Shown: positions 26,801 through 35,421, counted from the first letter of the stretch. The stretch is 64,000 bases of DNA from Lampris incognitus (GCF_029633865.1 NC_079221.1:5177700-5241699); one strand, 5' to 3'. Notes: generated from the letters alone by a model not told the origin. A program made the numbers and translations.

Positions 26801-29800
26801 AAATCAAACGTGGGCCTTTTTTTGGCAAAGATGCGTTGCTCTCGGCAACATGTGATCTGGATGTGACCCTGAAGTGGCCCGTGTGGTAAATGGTGAATAC
26901 GGCCCAGATATCACAAAACAAATATGGGCCACCTTTGGCAAATATGTGGCATTGTTATGGCTTGGTTCTGGCCCAGATCTGGCAAACAGGAGTGGACCGC
27001 CCAAGTGCCGGCCCACGCGGTGTATGGGCCGGGTGAAGTGTCGGGTGTGGGACGGGTCCGGCCCACAGCACTTTTGCTATCTGGGGTGTCGCTGCAACAG
27101 GAGGTGGTAGAAGCCGTTGACCAAAATGTGCTCTGCTCAATTCAAACCTGATTAAACGAGTAAGGGTGTGTTTTCAGGAGTCCCCTGCAGGACGATCGAG
27201 ACGCGAGACCGGACAGAGAGGGACATCCGGTGGCAAAGTCCCCCTGCTGGCAGAGCAGAGAAAGCGAAAAGCTTTGGTGGGTTTTTGGGTGTAGGTGTGT
27301 TTACGTTCCACGAATAGAAGTGGTGGTGGCAGGAAGGGTGTCCACTAACTGCCAGTTGTCTTTCTAGACGTGCGGCAACAGCTACGACGCTAAATGTGTG
27401 GTGATCAAATGCCCCCTGCAGGGCTTGGACGGTACTGCAGCGATTGCGCTGAGGTCTCGCCTGTGGAACTCCACGTTCCTTGAAGTAAAATCACAAACAC
27501 ATTTCCACGTTTACTGTCAGTACTTACACATGCCCTGTAATTAAGAAAATACCCCCATTTGTATGTTATGCTCTTAATGACTGACTCTGTGTTGTTGTCT
27601 TGTTTTGTTTTTTTTAAAACAGAATTACGCCTCTTTTAAGAGCCTCGATGTAATTGTGAAAGCCTCACTCAGGCTGGACACTCTTGCTAAAAACATGATC
27701 CTGAGGAAGGCAGAGACTCAGGTAAGCAGCTGGACTGCAACAGCAACCCAGCCGTGTCTGTAAAACATCCCTAATTACATAGATGTTAAGACATTTTTTA
27801 TTTTGTTTTACCCTTCTACATTCTGTTAAAGCTGGAATCTGGGACGTCCTCCGTCTGTTCCTCCCCCCCGTGGTAGTGAAAACTACAAACGAGGCGTTGC
27901 GGCCATTATCGCTAGTGTGCCGTCAGCGCAGCAGTAAACAGTTCCCACCCTTGTAAAAAAAATGGCATCCTCCCAACGAAAGCTAACAGACGATCTAATG
28001 TATTGAAAACTAGATCAGACGATACGGGGACACTGTTGTACAGTAACACTGATTATAGAATTGGTAGACAACACACGAATCGCCGCATCGGCGTCACGTT
28101 TTGAGTAGGAACTGTTTTACCGCCACACCAGCGTTTGTCCTGGTCAAAAATGTCAACAGTGGCATCTCCAACCATGGTGAAGACACCAGTTCATAACCTG
28201 ACTTCATGGTCCAGATGGATAAAAATCCTGGATTTCAGCGTTAACCCCCCCCCCCCCCCAGTAATTTGTAGTGACTAGACTTATCACACGAGTCTTATTT
28301 TCCACTGCTTGTCGCAGGTGACGGTGACCGTCTACCCCGAAAAGACGGTTGCCCAGTATGGCGGAGTCCCCTGGTGGATCATCCTGGTGGCTGTTCTTGC
28401 TGGCATCTTGGTGCTGGCGTTGCTAGTGTTTCTGCTCTGGAAGGTAAGCTCCTCAGCTGCTCCACCCTTTTACTGTCACCCTGCTAATGTCTGATGGCAG
28501 GAAAAAAGACAGATAAAGTGGGATGGGAGAGTTGGAATGACGGTAGGAATGACAGATGGGTTCAAGGTGGAGGTGGGATTCCATCAAGGATCGGCTCTGA
28601 GCCCTTTCTTGTTTGCAATGGTGATGGACAGGTTGACGGACGAGATCAGGCAGGAGTCTCTGTGGACTATAATGTTTGCGGATGACATTGTGATCTGTAG
28701 CGAGAGTAGGGTGCAGGTGGAGGAGAGCCTGGAGAGGTGGAGGTATGCACTGGAGAGAGGAGGAATGAAAGTCAGTTGGAGCAAGACGGAGTACCTATGC
28801 ATGAATGAGAGGGAGGACAGCGGAATGGCGAGGATGCAAGGAGTAGAGGTGACGAAGGCATACGAGTTTAAATACTTGGGGTCAACTGTCCAAAGTAATG
28901 AGGAGTACAGAAGAGAGGTGTAGAAGAGAGTGCAGGCAGGGTGGAGTGGGTGGAGAAGAGTGTCAGGAGTGATGTGTGACAGAAGGGTACCAGCAAGAGT
29001 TAAAGGGAAGGTTTACAAGATGGTAGTGAGACCAGCTATGTTATATGGTTTGGAGACAGTGGCACTGATGAAAAGACAGGAGGTGGAGCTGGAGGTGGCA
29101 GAGATGAAGAAGATAAGATTTTCATTGGGAGTGATGAAGAAGGACAGGATTAGGAACGAGTATATTAGAGGGACAGCTCAGGTTGGACGGTTTGGAGACA
29201 AAGCAAGAGAGACAAGATTGAGATGGTGTGGACATGTGTGGAGGAGAGATGCTGGGTATACTGGGAGAAGGATGCTGAATATGGAGCTGCCAGAGAAGAG
29301 GAGAAGAGGAAGGCCAAAGAGGAGGTTTATGGATGTGGTGAGGGAGGACATGCAGGTGGCTGGTGTGACAGAGGAAGATGCAGGGGACAGGAAGAGATGG
29401 AAACGGATGATCCGCTGTGGCGCTCCCTAATGGGAGCAGCCGAAATAGCAGTAGTAGTTTAAGAGGTAGAATGCAGCGTGGATGAAACATATTAGAAGAT
29501 CCAAACAAGGTTACAAGTAGTAAACATGCAGGGATTCAACACATCACGATGCTTTTGTGATTTTACTGTCCAGAAATAACTTGTGTTATGATGTCTGACA
29601 GCACATTACAGTTCTGTAGTGCAGGACGCAGATTCAGTTCAGTAACAATTCATCCCCCTTGCTTCCTGTTCAGTGCGGTTTCTTCAAGAGGGCTCCAAAA
29701 GACCAGTATGACGCTGCATATCACAAGGCACAAATCCACGTTCAGCCCTCAGACAAAGAGAAACTGCCCACCGAGGCCTAATGCCCGATTCGCACCCCCA

Positions 29801-31086
29801 GACCGAGGGTATGGACGAGCCATTGGCACGTGGAACGTGGTTATGACCGTTTCTAATGTACTCACTCTTACTCTCTGAAGGAGTTGCCTAACTGCCAAAT
29901 CAACGGACTGGAGCGACAAAATTCAGTCAGACACATGCGATGCAGTATCGGTGCAGATCTGGCGGGATTTCACAGGATTTGGTCTTGTGCCAGTTTTCTG
30001 GCCAGTGTTGCACGGATACCTTAAATAACTTTGTATTCTACTTGTTTTTTTGAGGAAAACGAGACTTATATGCATATTATTGCCCTGTGATGGCCTGGCG
30101 GCCTGTCCAGGGTGTCTCCCCCGCCTGCCGCCCAATGACTGCTGGGGTAGGCTCCAGCCTCCCCGCCACCCTGAGAGCAGGAGAAGCGGTTTGGATAATG
30201 AATGGATGCCCAGATAGCATCCGGATGTGGGCCACTTCAGGCACTGATGGCCTTCTTCTGGTCCTGACAAAATGGATGTGAGCCTGAAGTGGCCCACATG
30301 TATAATAGCAAATATGGCCCAAATATTCCAAATCACATGTGGGCCTTCTTTGGCAAAGATGTGGCGCTCTGGGCAACATGTGATCTGGATGTGACCCTGA
30401 AGCGGCCCGTAAATGGTGAATATGGCCCAAATACCACAAAACAAGTATGGGCCACCTTTGGCAAATATGCGGCACATGCGCACCGGCCAAGTGCCACATC
30501 ATTCCACGCGGTATGTGGGCCGGATGAAAGTGTCGGTGTGGGACGGGTCCGGGCCACGGCAGTTTTGCTCTCTGGGGTAAAAGGGGGGGATTTTTTTGTT
30601 GAAAAGTGCGTCTCGTATGTGTCTCTGAATTTTGTCAGAAAATCAAATCACTTTTCCAACCCAACAGGCTTGACCTTTTCCTCCTTCTCAAACCCTTGAC
30701 CCCTCCGTCCGTAAACTCGTCGTGTGCTCTGCAGGTGCTTTCCGCTGACCTCTCCCGCTTTGCTGTTCGATTCGTCGCCTCAGACGATGACCTTCCCTCT
30801 TGTCAGGCAGCGCATGCGCTAACGCACAGCACTTTGCAGCCCGCTCCCGTCGTATTGTGTACCGCGCGAGTGCCGACCGGCTGTGTTCGTAACGTTGATG
30901 TGGTTTCCCCGTCTCCTTCCCCAGTGCGGATTCTTCAAACGCTCCAAGTACGACGACAGCGTTCCCAGGTACCACGCGGTGTGCATCAGGAAGGAGTCCC
31001 CCCCGTGCGGCGGAAAGGTCCACCTTGACCTTTTTGAGAGAAAACAGTGGATGACTACCTGGAGCGAGAACGAGAGCTATTCGTGA
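7123..31086 (+). CDS. itga6: Integrin alpha-6-like subunit (laminin receptor alpha chain), 5' partial
   Basis: Multi-exon gene for a membrane laminin-receptor alpha chain that pairs with beta1 or beta4. Exons by splice junction and frame: 7123-7247, 7807-7886, 8053-8314, 9650-9781, 12393-12606, 14935-15128, 15277-15371, 15760-15887, 16041-16130, 17601-17662, 17751-17920, 22763-22906, 23034-23149, 24636-24798, 24909-24995, 25091-25170, 25986-26063, 26218-26320, 26461-26637, 27178-27276, 27368-27484, 27623-27721, 28318-28443, then tail exon A 29674-29781 or B 30925-31086. All phases agree, giving about 1015 aa with tail A. FG-GAP propeller repeats carry DLNGDG and DVNQDSYQD cation loops. Thigh/calf domains follow, then a furin-like RSRR in exon 27178-27276, and a transmembrane helix after PWWIILV ending in WK before CGFFKR. 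Both tails match ITGA6 better than ITGA3 from memory. The exon with the signal peptide and first blade was not found and probably lies left of the window. A fish itga6 duplicate (itga6l) is possible. Confidence 0.9.
7300..7690 (+). mobile_element. tRNA-headed SINE family B
   Basis: About 400-bp family with the sequence TTGCCTACCAAC, box B region GGTTCGAATCCCCGTG (degenerate here), CGGCTTGGTCGGGCGTCCCT, CTCCACATGTATGGGAGGAG and a tail near GGGGAGAAAAAGGGGGG. This copy is in the integrin intron after exon 7123-7247. Confidence 0.8.
8456..8540 (+). repeat. Dispersed repeat fragment (AATCAGAATCAGCTTTGTTG)
   Basis: AATCAGAATCAGCTTTGTTGG, then GTGCCTATGCACATGAGG and AATTTGACTC, a dispersed fish repeat. 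A related piece (AATCAGAATCAGTAACACTT) is at 52447-52510. Confidence 0.45.
8723..9059 (+). mobile_element. tRNA-headed SINE family A, tail type 2
   Basis: Same head and body as 6711-7070. The tail is different: GGCCTGGCGGCCTGGCCAGG, then GACTGCTGGGATAGGCTCC, ending GGATAATGGATGGATG. In the integrin intron after exon 8053-8314. Confidence 0.8.
10134..10479 (+). mobile_element. tRNA-headed SINE family A, tail type 1
   Basis: Head GCCACGGTGGCACAGTGGTT; tail GGATGGATTAAATGCAGAG ending AAAATAAAGTAG. Directly precedes the 31-bp minisatellite. Confidence 0.8.
10549..12045. repeat. 31-bp minisatellite, about 48 copies
   Basis: Unit GGTATAGGGCTGAACCATGA followed by ACAGTGTATTT. Length variants of 29-31 bp and CATCAACAG variants are scattered. 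Lies between integrin exons 9650-9781 and 12393-12606, just after a SINE. Long minus-strand frames across it are repeat artefacts with a 31-residue period. Confidence 0.95.
12752..13185 (+). mobile_element. SINE family B
   Basis: Near-complete copy with intact box B (GGTTCGAATCCC) and a GGGGAGAAAAAAGGGGGAG tail, 150 bp after integrin exon 12393-12606. Confidence 0.8.
13608..14330 (+). mobile_element. Non-LTR retrotransposon 3' fragment, copy 1
   Basis: The frame reads [46 protein letters not shown] and, after a shift near 14020, [19 protein letters not shown] and [13 protein letters not shown]. This is the end of a fish LINE reverse transcriptase. A 19-bp deletion between two GAGCTCGGA copies, compared with the copy at 25274, breaks the frame. 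Confidence 0.8.
14560..14770 (+). repeat. Probable dispersed repeat
   Basis: Contains CCAGGACACCGGGG, GGGGTCTTTAATGACCAC and TCGGTTTAACGTCTCATC, blocks I recognise from dispersed animal repeats. No second copy in this window. Confidence 0.35.
15148..15215 (+). repeat. Short fish dispersed repeat (GTCGCTTTGGATAAAAGCGT)
   Basis: A well-known short fish repeat motif (TAAGTCGCTTTGGATAAAAG onward), directly after the integrin exon ending at 15128. Confidence 0.5.
16308..16957 (+). mobile_element. Non-LTR retrotransposon 3' fragment, copy 2
   Basis: Same family as 13608-14330, with several frameshifts. Ends in a GAATGAATGAATGAAT tail, the usual 3' microsatellite of this family. Confidence 0.8.
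17940..18923 (+). mobile_element. Penelope-like retroelement, 3' part with GIY-YIG remnant, interrupted by a SINE
   Basis: The broken frame after exon 17751-17920 reads DLYIGETKQ, then in other frames [15 protein letters not shown] and QPSLNQGGG. These are the hallmarks of the GIY-YIG endonuclease end of fish Penelope/Poseidon elements. At least two frameshifts or stops show it is dead. A SINE (18303-18665, minus) splits it. The terminal part (GAAGAGGTCACTTAGATGAG onward, 18848-18923) recurs at 41293-41616 and 52320-52446. Confidence 0.75.
18303..18665 (-). mobile_element. tRNA-headed SINE family A, tail type 1, inserted in Penelope
   Basis: Reverse orientation: head complement at the right (ACCACTGCGCCACC), AATAAAGTATCTCAAAATC-type tail at the left. 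It divides the Penelope fragment 17940-18923, so it is the younger insertion. Confidence 0.8.
19156..20774 (+). mobile_element. Tc1/mariner DNA transposon, DD38E (TRT-like), apparently complete
   Basis: A 1,619-bp element in integrin intron 12. It is bounded by perfect 27-bp inverted repeats (19156-19182 and 20748-20774, outer end CACTACCGTTCAAAAG) and flanked by TA on both sides, the Tc1 target duplication. One uninterrupted transposase gene (19569-20612) lies inside. The right flank is a (TA)n run. Confidence 0.93.
19569..20612 (+). CDS. Tc1/mariner transposase, 347 aa, intact frame
   Basis: Full-length transposase for cut-and-paste transposition. Residues 1-110 form the paired-like helix-turn-helix DNA-binding region ([20 protein letters not shown]) with a GRPR AT-hook-like motif at about 59-62. 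Catalytic residues visible are D154 (WTDESKF), D244 ([10 protein letters not shown]) and E283 (SPDLNPIE). There are 38 residues between the second Asp and the Glu, so this is DD38E rather than the DD34E of Sleeping Beauty; DD38E is the signature of the trout-type (TRT) Tc1 lineage. No stop or frameshift interrupts the frame. TGA follows FFDESKV. Confidence 0.93.
   Translation: MARKRELSSETRQSILVLRNEGYSMREIAKKLKISYTGVYYSLQRTAQTGSNQSRKRSGRPRCTTEQEDKYIRVSSLRNRRLTGPQLASSLNSTRKTPVSTSTVKRRLRDSGLQGRVAKKKPYLRLTNKRKRLRWAKEHRHWTVEDWKKVLWTDESKFEVFGSQRRTFVRRRTNEKMLEECLTPSVKHGGGNVMVWGCFGAGKVGDLYRVKGILNKEGYHSILQHHAIPSGQRLIGANFIRQQDNDPKNTSKLCKNYLEQKQAAGILSVMEWPAQSPDLNPIELLWEQLDRMVRKKCPSNQSNLWELLLEAWGAISPDYLNKLTARMPKVCNAVIAANGGFFDESKV
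20775..20832. repeat. (TA)n microsatellite at Tc1 right end
   Basis: About 28 TA units directly after the right TIR; consistent with expansion of the TA target site. Confidence 0.9.
20867..22030 (-). mobile_element. L2/CR1-type LINE fragment (reverse transcriptase C-terminus)
   Basis: 5'-truncated non-LTR retrotransposon on the minus strand. The frame 22030-21350 encodes the end of a reverse transcriptase: [13 protein letters not shown], then YADDTQFY with the catalytic DD, then the [13 protein letters not shown] and HWLPVK segments typical of L2/CR1 elements. A TAA interrupts the frame after HWLPVK. The next codons still read as the conserved [11 protein letters not shown] and [10 protein letters not shown] tail, so the copy is dead. 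Its 3' end abuts the right arm of the palindrome around the Tc1 element. Confidence 0.8.
23315..23989 (+). mobile_element. TIR DNA element, CAGTGGCGGCTGG family, copy 1
   Basis: About 675 bp in the integrin intron after exon 23034-23149. The left end CAGTGGCGGCTGG is inverted at the right (degenerate TGGCCACTG). Flanked on both sides by CAATCAAT, a possible 8-bp target duplication in low-complexity sequence. Holds four 21-bp AGGAAGTATATGTATTCAGA-type units (23719-23802). Non-coding. Confidence 0.75.
24165..24355 (-). mobile_element. SINE-like repeat family C
   Basis: Shares TCTCCCAATTTAGTGGCCAA and TCGATCCCTATTTTAGTTCA with 36484-36560. The tRNA-like half is diverged. Integrin intron before exon 24636. 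Confidence 0.55.
25274..25884 (+). mobile_element. Non-LTR retrotransposon 3' fragment, copy 3
   Basis: One nearly unbroken frame (25278-25880), ending in a GAATGAATGAAT tail: [57 protein letters not shown]. Located in the integrin intron after exon 25091-25170. Confidence 0.85.
26665..27085 (+). mobile_element. CCCAGATAGCA-TIR MITE
   Basis: Full-length copy in the integrin intron after exon 26461-26637. Interior rich in GTGGGCC, CTGAAGTGGCCC and GGCAAATATG motifs; right end TTTTGCTATCTGGG. Confidence 0.75.
28508..29460 (+). mobile_element. RTE-like LINE fragment (RT to 3' end), one in-frame stop
   Basis: In the intron between the integrin transmembrane exon and tail exon A. Frames 28537-28923 and 28930-29430 join in phase across a TAG at 28921-28923. 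They read [31 protein letters not shown] (catalytic DD), [26 protein letters not shown] and MIRCG. 5'-truncated. The 3' end GGGAGCAGCCGAAATAGCAG recurs at 54069-54090. Confidence 0.8.
29674..29781 (+). CDS. itga6: Integrin alpha-6-like alternative exon A (cytoplasmic tail A)
   Basis: Alternative penultimate exon of the integrin. It follows a pyrimidine-rich stretch ending in CAG and encodes 35 residues starting [20 protein letters not shown] and ending PTEA before TAA. Vertebrate alpha-6A tails also start CGFFKR, contain a DHYDATYHKAEIH-like stretch and end in SDA. When included it supplies the stop, so exon B becomes 3' UTR. The GFFKR motif is the membrane-proximal beta-subunit clasp and talin-regulated hinge. 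Confidence 0.9.
   Translation, partial: CGFFKRAPKDQYDAAYHKAQIHVQPSDKEKLPTEA
30086..30207 (+). mobile_element. SINE family A 3' fragment (tail type 2)
   Basis: Only the tail is present (TGATGGCCTGGCGGCCTGTC to GGATAATGAATGGATG). It abuts the MITE at 30209. Lies between integrin tail exons A and B. Confidence 0.7.
30209..30576 (+). mobile_element. CCCAGATAGCA-TIR MITE
   Basis: Copy between integrin tail exons A and B. Left end CCCAGATAGCATCC, right end GCTCTCTGGG. Preceded directly by a SINE A tail. Confidence 0.75.
30925..31086 (+). CDS. itga6: Integrin alpha-6-like alternative exon B (cytoplasmic tail B)
   Basis: Alternative last exon, used when exon A is skipped. Acceptor TTCCCCAG; 53 residues beginning [19 protein letters not shown] and ending ENESYS before TGA. 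Human alpha-6B shares the [11 protein letters not shown] core, the KKQW-like segment (here RKQW) and the terminal NESYS. The middle differs: a Pro/Cys-rich stretch (SPPCGGK) replaces the acidic segment of mammals. The 3' UTR follows to an undetermined end; no AATAAA was seen in 31087-32380. Confidence 0.9.
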   Translation, partial: CGFFKRSKYDDSVPRYHAVCIRKESPPCGGKVHLDLFERKQWMTTWSENESYS

Positions 31087-32383
31087 AACGTCTCGGAACT
31101 GCTCAGAAGATCCGAGACGTTTTTCCTTTTCACGCAGTTCGGAAGCCGCAAATCCATCGAGCTCGTTTCTTCTTCTTCTTCGTTTCAACAATTTCTCTCC
31201 CGTTCAGCGAAGAAAGCGAACTTATTTCAGTGCCCCGTGTCGGTATCGCAAGTGCTCGTCGTATTGGGGTTTTTTTTTTAAGTTGTAGATACTTGTGCTG
31301 AATCTGAATTACTTTTATCAAATTCCTATGAATTTCTTCAGTGTATAGACGATAAAATGTAAGTTGTGTACATATTTGAAAACTGAAGCACACTGTATAT
31401 TTAATATTTTCTCTTTTTAAGAAAACAAAAACAAAAAAACAAGTCACGTTTAGCCAAAGAGTCTGTGTTGTCTTAAAGCTGCTTCCGAGTGGACGAAGGG
31501 CTTTTTTCTGTTTTTGTTTTTTTTTCTGTTTTAGTCGATGCACATTTCCTTACAGGTAGCAGCTACAGGGTGTGGCCGACAGCCTCGGACTCACTCCGCT
31601 CACACCACGAAGCAGTGCGCTGTTGATTGTTCTACACAGATGTACAGCAGAATTACAACAGTGCACCAGTGACGCTTATTTTTGTTGTGTTTTTTACTGC
31701 AAAACTCTGAAATGACGACTCTTAATTCAGAAGTCTGTGCAAGAGAGGCCCTCCGAACTGGCTGTTTTTTGGGGGTGGGGGTGGGGGGTTTGCAACTGCG
31801 GACACAATCGGCTCAGTGAAACATAATGTGATGTTTTAAGAGGTCAGTATCCCGAGTCAAAAACAAAAGAAGAAGAAATGCACAGCGGGCAGTATTAACG
31901 GCAGCAGAAGGTCCGTTGTGAGTTACTTGACTGTAGGTTTACACTCGCACCCCTCGGTAGATCCAGGGAACACCAACTGTACACAGACACACACACCTCC
32001 ACAGACACTCCGGCTTCACATTAATACAGAGGCACTGCCCACTGGAGGAGTTGCGGGTTCAGACGCCTTGCTTAAGGACACGCTGGACAGCGGCTGTTGA
32101 CGGAGGGGGGAGCATTAATTAGAGCACCAATCATTTCCCTTTTTACCAATACACAATTTCCCTGGTGGGTCTGGGCATTTGAACTCACAAGCCCCCTCCC
32201 CTCACAAAGCCTACAACCTCTAGGCCACTGCTGCCCCCATCAGGTCACCCAGGTACATGACCACTTTACAGTAACGGAAGGCAGGCAGCACCCGGCAAAC
32301 ACAACTTGAACCCCCAAGTGAGAGGACGGACCCACAAGCTGCACATCCTGATGTGAGCAGCCGCATCATACGCTGGTTCAGTG
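31087..32383 (+). other. Integrin 3' UTR and intergenic sequence
   Basis: T-rich sequence after the exon B stop, with poly-T runs, then CA-rich sequence near 31980. No coding signal. The transcript end is not resolved. Confidence 0.4.
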
Positions 32384-32869
32384 GGTAACACAATAATAAC
32401 TACACAAATGAAGCATTAGTTCAGTATCAGTAACTACTGAATTCATCATTTGTAAAGTGTGTTAATAGATGTTTATAGATACTTATTAATACTGCAGCTC
32501 ATGGTTAAGTCAGGTAGTACTAGATGTTGGGTAGTATTTTGTACGAGCTCATCTAAAGTCAGGACTATCTGCCTTACAAAGCATTTACACATGAGACTGA
32601 AAGGCCAGCAGCACCTTCAGACTCACAACAGTAAAGGATCATGAGATCCTTTAGAAAGTGCAAGTACACAATTAACACACTGTTTACGTGTAGATATGTG
32701 CATGAATTAATCATGGATTGCAGCATTAATAAGTATTTATAAACATCTATTAACACTCACTAACCACTGGTGCACGTCTTGCGGTACAAATGATGACCTC
32801 AGTAGTTACCAATACTGGACCAATGCTTCATTTGTGTATTTATAAGTTGTGTAGTTATTATAGTGTTAC
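32384..32869. mobile_element. Long-TIR foldback element, copy 1
   Basis: About 486 bp with long inverted arms (AACACAATAATAACTACACA left; GTGTAGTTATTATAGTGTTA right). Matches 58943-59437. Lies between the convergent integrin and nup62 3' ends. Confidence 0.8.
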
Positions 32870-33109
32870 TGTTCAGTGTTGTATGTGTTAAATCTAAAAA
32901 TCACGTGTGTGAATGAAGACTGATTGTGTATCTCTGGAGGAAGAGGGGAGAATAAAAGAAAACTCCGAAGGGAATTTGGTGTAAAGCGACCGGAATATTC
33001 CGAGAAAACGTGACGGAAAATGAAAATGAACGTGTCTTCGGTGGCTGTTGTTGTGTGGGGGGGGGGGGATAAAAACCTTGCAAGTACTTCCGAAGCGCTG
33101 TACATGACT

Positions 33110-33115
33110 TTTATT
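33110..33115 (-). terminator. nup62: Polyadenylation signal AATAAA (nup62)
   Basis: Minus-strand AATAAA about 500 bp past the nup62 stop codon, in sequence free of recognised repeats. It puts the nup62 3' end near 33090. Confidence 0.5.
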
Positions 33116-33618
33116 TCGATTTACAACTTTCCAAAAAAACAAGGATTATAACTACACATCCGCTGTACATGGCAAGAGATGACGCGCACAACTATGAAAA
33201 CCTCCCTCCCGCCGCCACCCTCAGGGTTAGGAGGGGGCTCCGGAGGACCGGTCCCTTTGGCACCGCAGCAGAACCTGCAGGTTTTACGCTGGCCGTTGGA
33301 ACTGGCGCAACGCCTCACGGTCAGCTAGCTGTGCGGGGATTAGAAATAAGAGTCTCTCGAGAAGCAAACGGGTCAACACGTTAAAGCACTACTGCGTCGA
33401 AAAAGCACACCTTCACAGATGTAAGCCACACAAAAAAAAAAAGGCAGGCAAAACAAGAGCCCACATAACAATTACCCACTGGCATGAATGAAGTGGGTAA
33501 GTGTTCAAAAAATAATAAACCTGACAACCTGAAGGTACCTCCCTGCTCACCGCTTCTGAAATAGTAAAAGGAAAGAAGAAGAGAGGATCAGTGCAGCAAC
33601 AAGTTTACCGCACACGAG

Positions 33619-35421
33619 TTACATGTTAAAACGGAAAGTCTTCTCCTGCTCTTTGCGTTGGTTGTCACACAGTTTGGACACATCCTCCACCCTCTTCTGG
33701 AGCAGAACCGAGTTCTGATCGATCCACTGCAGGGAGTCCATGTGGGCGTTGAGGATTTTGCAGATCTGCTGAAGCTGGGGCAGGGGCAGGGGAGACAAGA
33801 GAAGAACATTAAGATGCTAATCTGACATGGAGCCACGTGTGTGTGTCAACAACAACAACAACCCCCCCCCCGCCCCCCAGGGGTAAAGTCAGTCTCTTAC
33901 CGGTTCACTGGTGTTTGCCGGGCCGCTGGACGTGTTGAGGTGCTCGATGATCTCCTTGAGGTCCTGCGACATCCTCTTCAGCTGGATGTCCACGTTCCCG
34001 GCGAGCATGTAGGTCTTCTCGCGCTCCTCGTCGGCGTTCTGCTTGTAAATGGTCCCGCTCTGCTCCTTCACCCACTCCTCCAGCGGGCACAGCAGGTCCC
34101 CCAGCTCCTTCTGCTGCGACAGGATGAAATCCAGCTCCTGATTCAGCCGCCTCTGGTCCAGCTTCACTTTCTCCATCTCGTTGTGCAGGGACGTGATCTT
34201 CTCTCCGTTGTCCATCAGGATGCGGTCCCAGGCGTTCACTTGGGTGGCCTGGTGTAGGAAGTTCCTCTCCTGGTCCTCCAGCTCGAGGCTCCACTTGTTG
34301 ATGAGGCCCTCCAGCTGCGCGTAGGTCATCACCGGGGCGGCGGCGGCGGCCGCGGCGGTCGCGATGGTGGCCGCAGCGGTGGCCGCAGCGGTGGCGACCG
34401 GCACGGGTCTGCCCAATGAAAAGCCCGTGGCAGGGGCCGCAGTTGTGGCGACGGTGGCAGGGGTGGAGATGGTGGCAGTAGCCGCCCCGAGGGGCTTGAT
34501 CATGAAGCCCAGGCCCCCGCTGGCCGCCGTGGTTGTTGTCGGGGCCACAGCCGCAACTGTTGACGTCGCCGCGGCAAAGCCGGCGAAGGTGGGGGCGACC
34601 GACGGGATTGGCGCAGCAAACAGGGAAGTGCCTAGCGTCGGCATCGGCTGCGAAGCTGGCGTAGTCGTGGCAGGGGCGGGGGTCGACGAGGGTTTGACCC
34701 CGAAAGCAAACCCACCACCACCCTGGGCTGCCGTGGGCGCAGCGGTGGCGGCCGGCGTGGGCTGCGCGCCGAGGGTGAGGGTCGACGGAGCACCGGTGCC
34801 GAAGGAGAAACCCCCACCTGTGGTGATGGTGGGGGCTGCAGCAGTGGTCACCTGGACCTTGGCAGAACCAAAGCTAAATCCTCCTACCGGGAGGCCGCTG
34901 GGTGCTGCCGCCGGGGCCGCCGCAGGCTGGGGTTGAGCCTGGGGGGTAGTTCCAAAGCTGAACCCCCCCCCTGTTGGGGCGACCATGGCGGCGGCGGCGG
35001 GAGCGGCGGTCTGCGTCTGGAGACCCCCGCCCAGTGTGAACCCTGTCCCGGAGGCCGGCGTCGCTGCTGTCGAGCCCAAGCTGAGCCCCGTCTGTGCCGG
35101 TTGAGAAGCCGCTCCGAGGTTGAACGTGGTCGAGGGAGTCCCAAAAGAGAACCCGCCGCCGGCTGCCGTGCTTTTCGCGGGGGTCCCAAAGCTGAAGCCC
35201 CCGGTTGCCATGGCGCTGCCCTGGACGGAGGCAGCCTGGGCAGGATTGGGGGTCCCGAAAGAGAAGCCGCCGCCGCCGGTGGCTACAGGTGTGGAATTCG
35301 TCATACCGAACCCGGTGGGAGCCGCCGCCGCAGCCGCCGCGGCCGCTGCGGCGGTGGTCTTGGGGGTCCCGAAAGTGAACCCCGTATTAGAGGGCTGACC
35401 AAAATTGAATCCGCTAGTCAT
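33619..35421 (-). CDS. nup62: Nucleoporin p62 (Nup62), central channel FG nucleoporin
   Basis: Two exons, 35421-33901 and 33774-33619, joined across a 126-bp intron (GTAAGA donor, CCCCAG acceptor), give 558 aa. Start chosen at MTSGFNFGQP because Nup62 proteins begin M-S-G-F-N-F-G; the frame runs 35 codons further upstream without homology. Residues about 1-364 are low-complexity FG repeats (FSFGTP, GFTFG) rich in Ala, Thr, Gly and Pro. From residue 365 (MTYAQLEGLINKW) to the end lies the conserved alpha-helical coiled coil that assembles the Nup62-Nup58-Nup54 channel complex and also contacts Nup93. FG repeats bind importin-beta-type receptors. Nearly the whole protein sits in one exon. Human NUP62 lies elsewhere (chromosome 19), so its place between an integrin and a PDK gene is notable. 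The teleost symbol may be nup62l. Confidence 0.95.

Noticed and set aside
7123-31086. ITGA3 instead of ITGA6
   Set aside because: Both cytoplasmic tails ([22 protein letters not shown]...NESYS) follow the alpha-6 pattern, although a neurabin-type neighbour would also suit the ITGA3 region.
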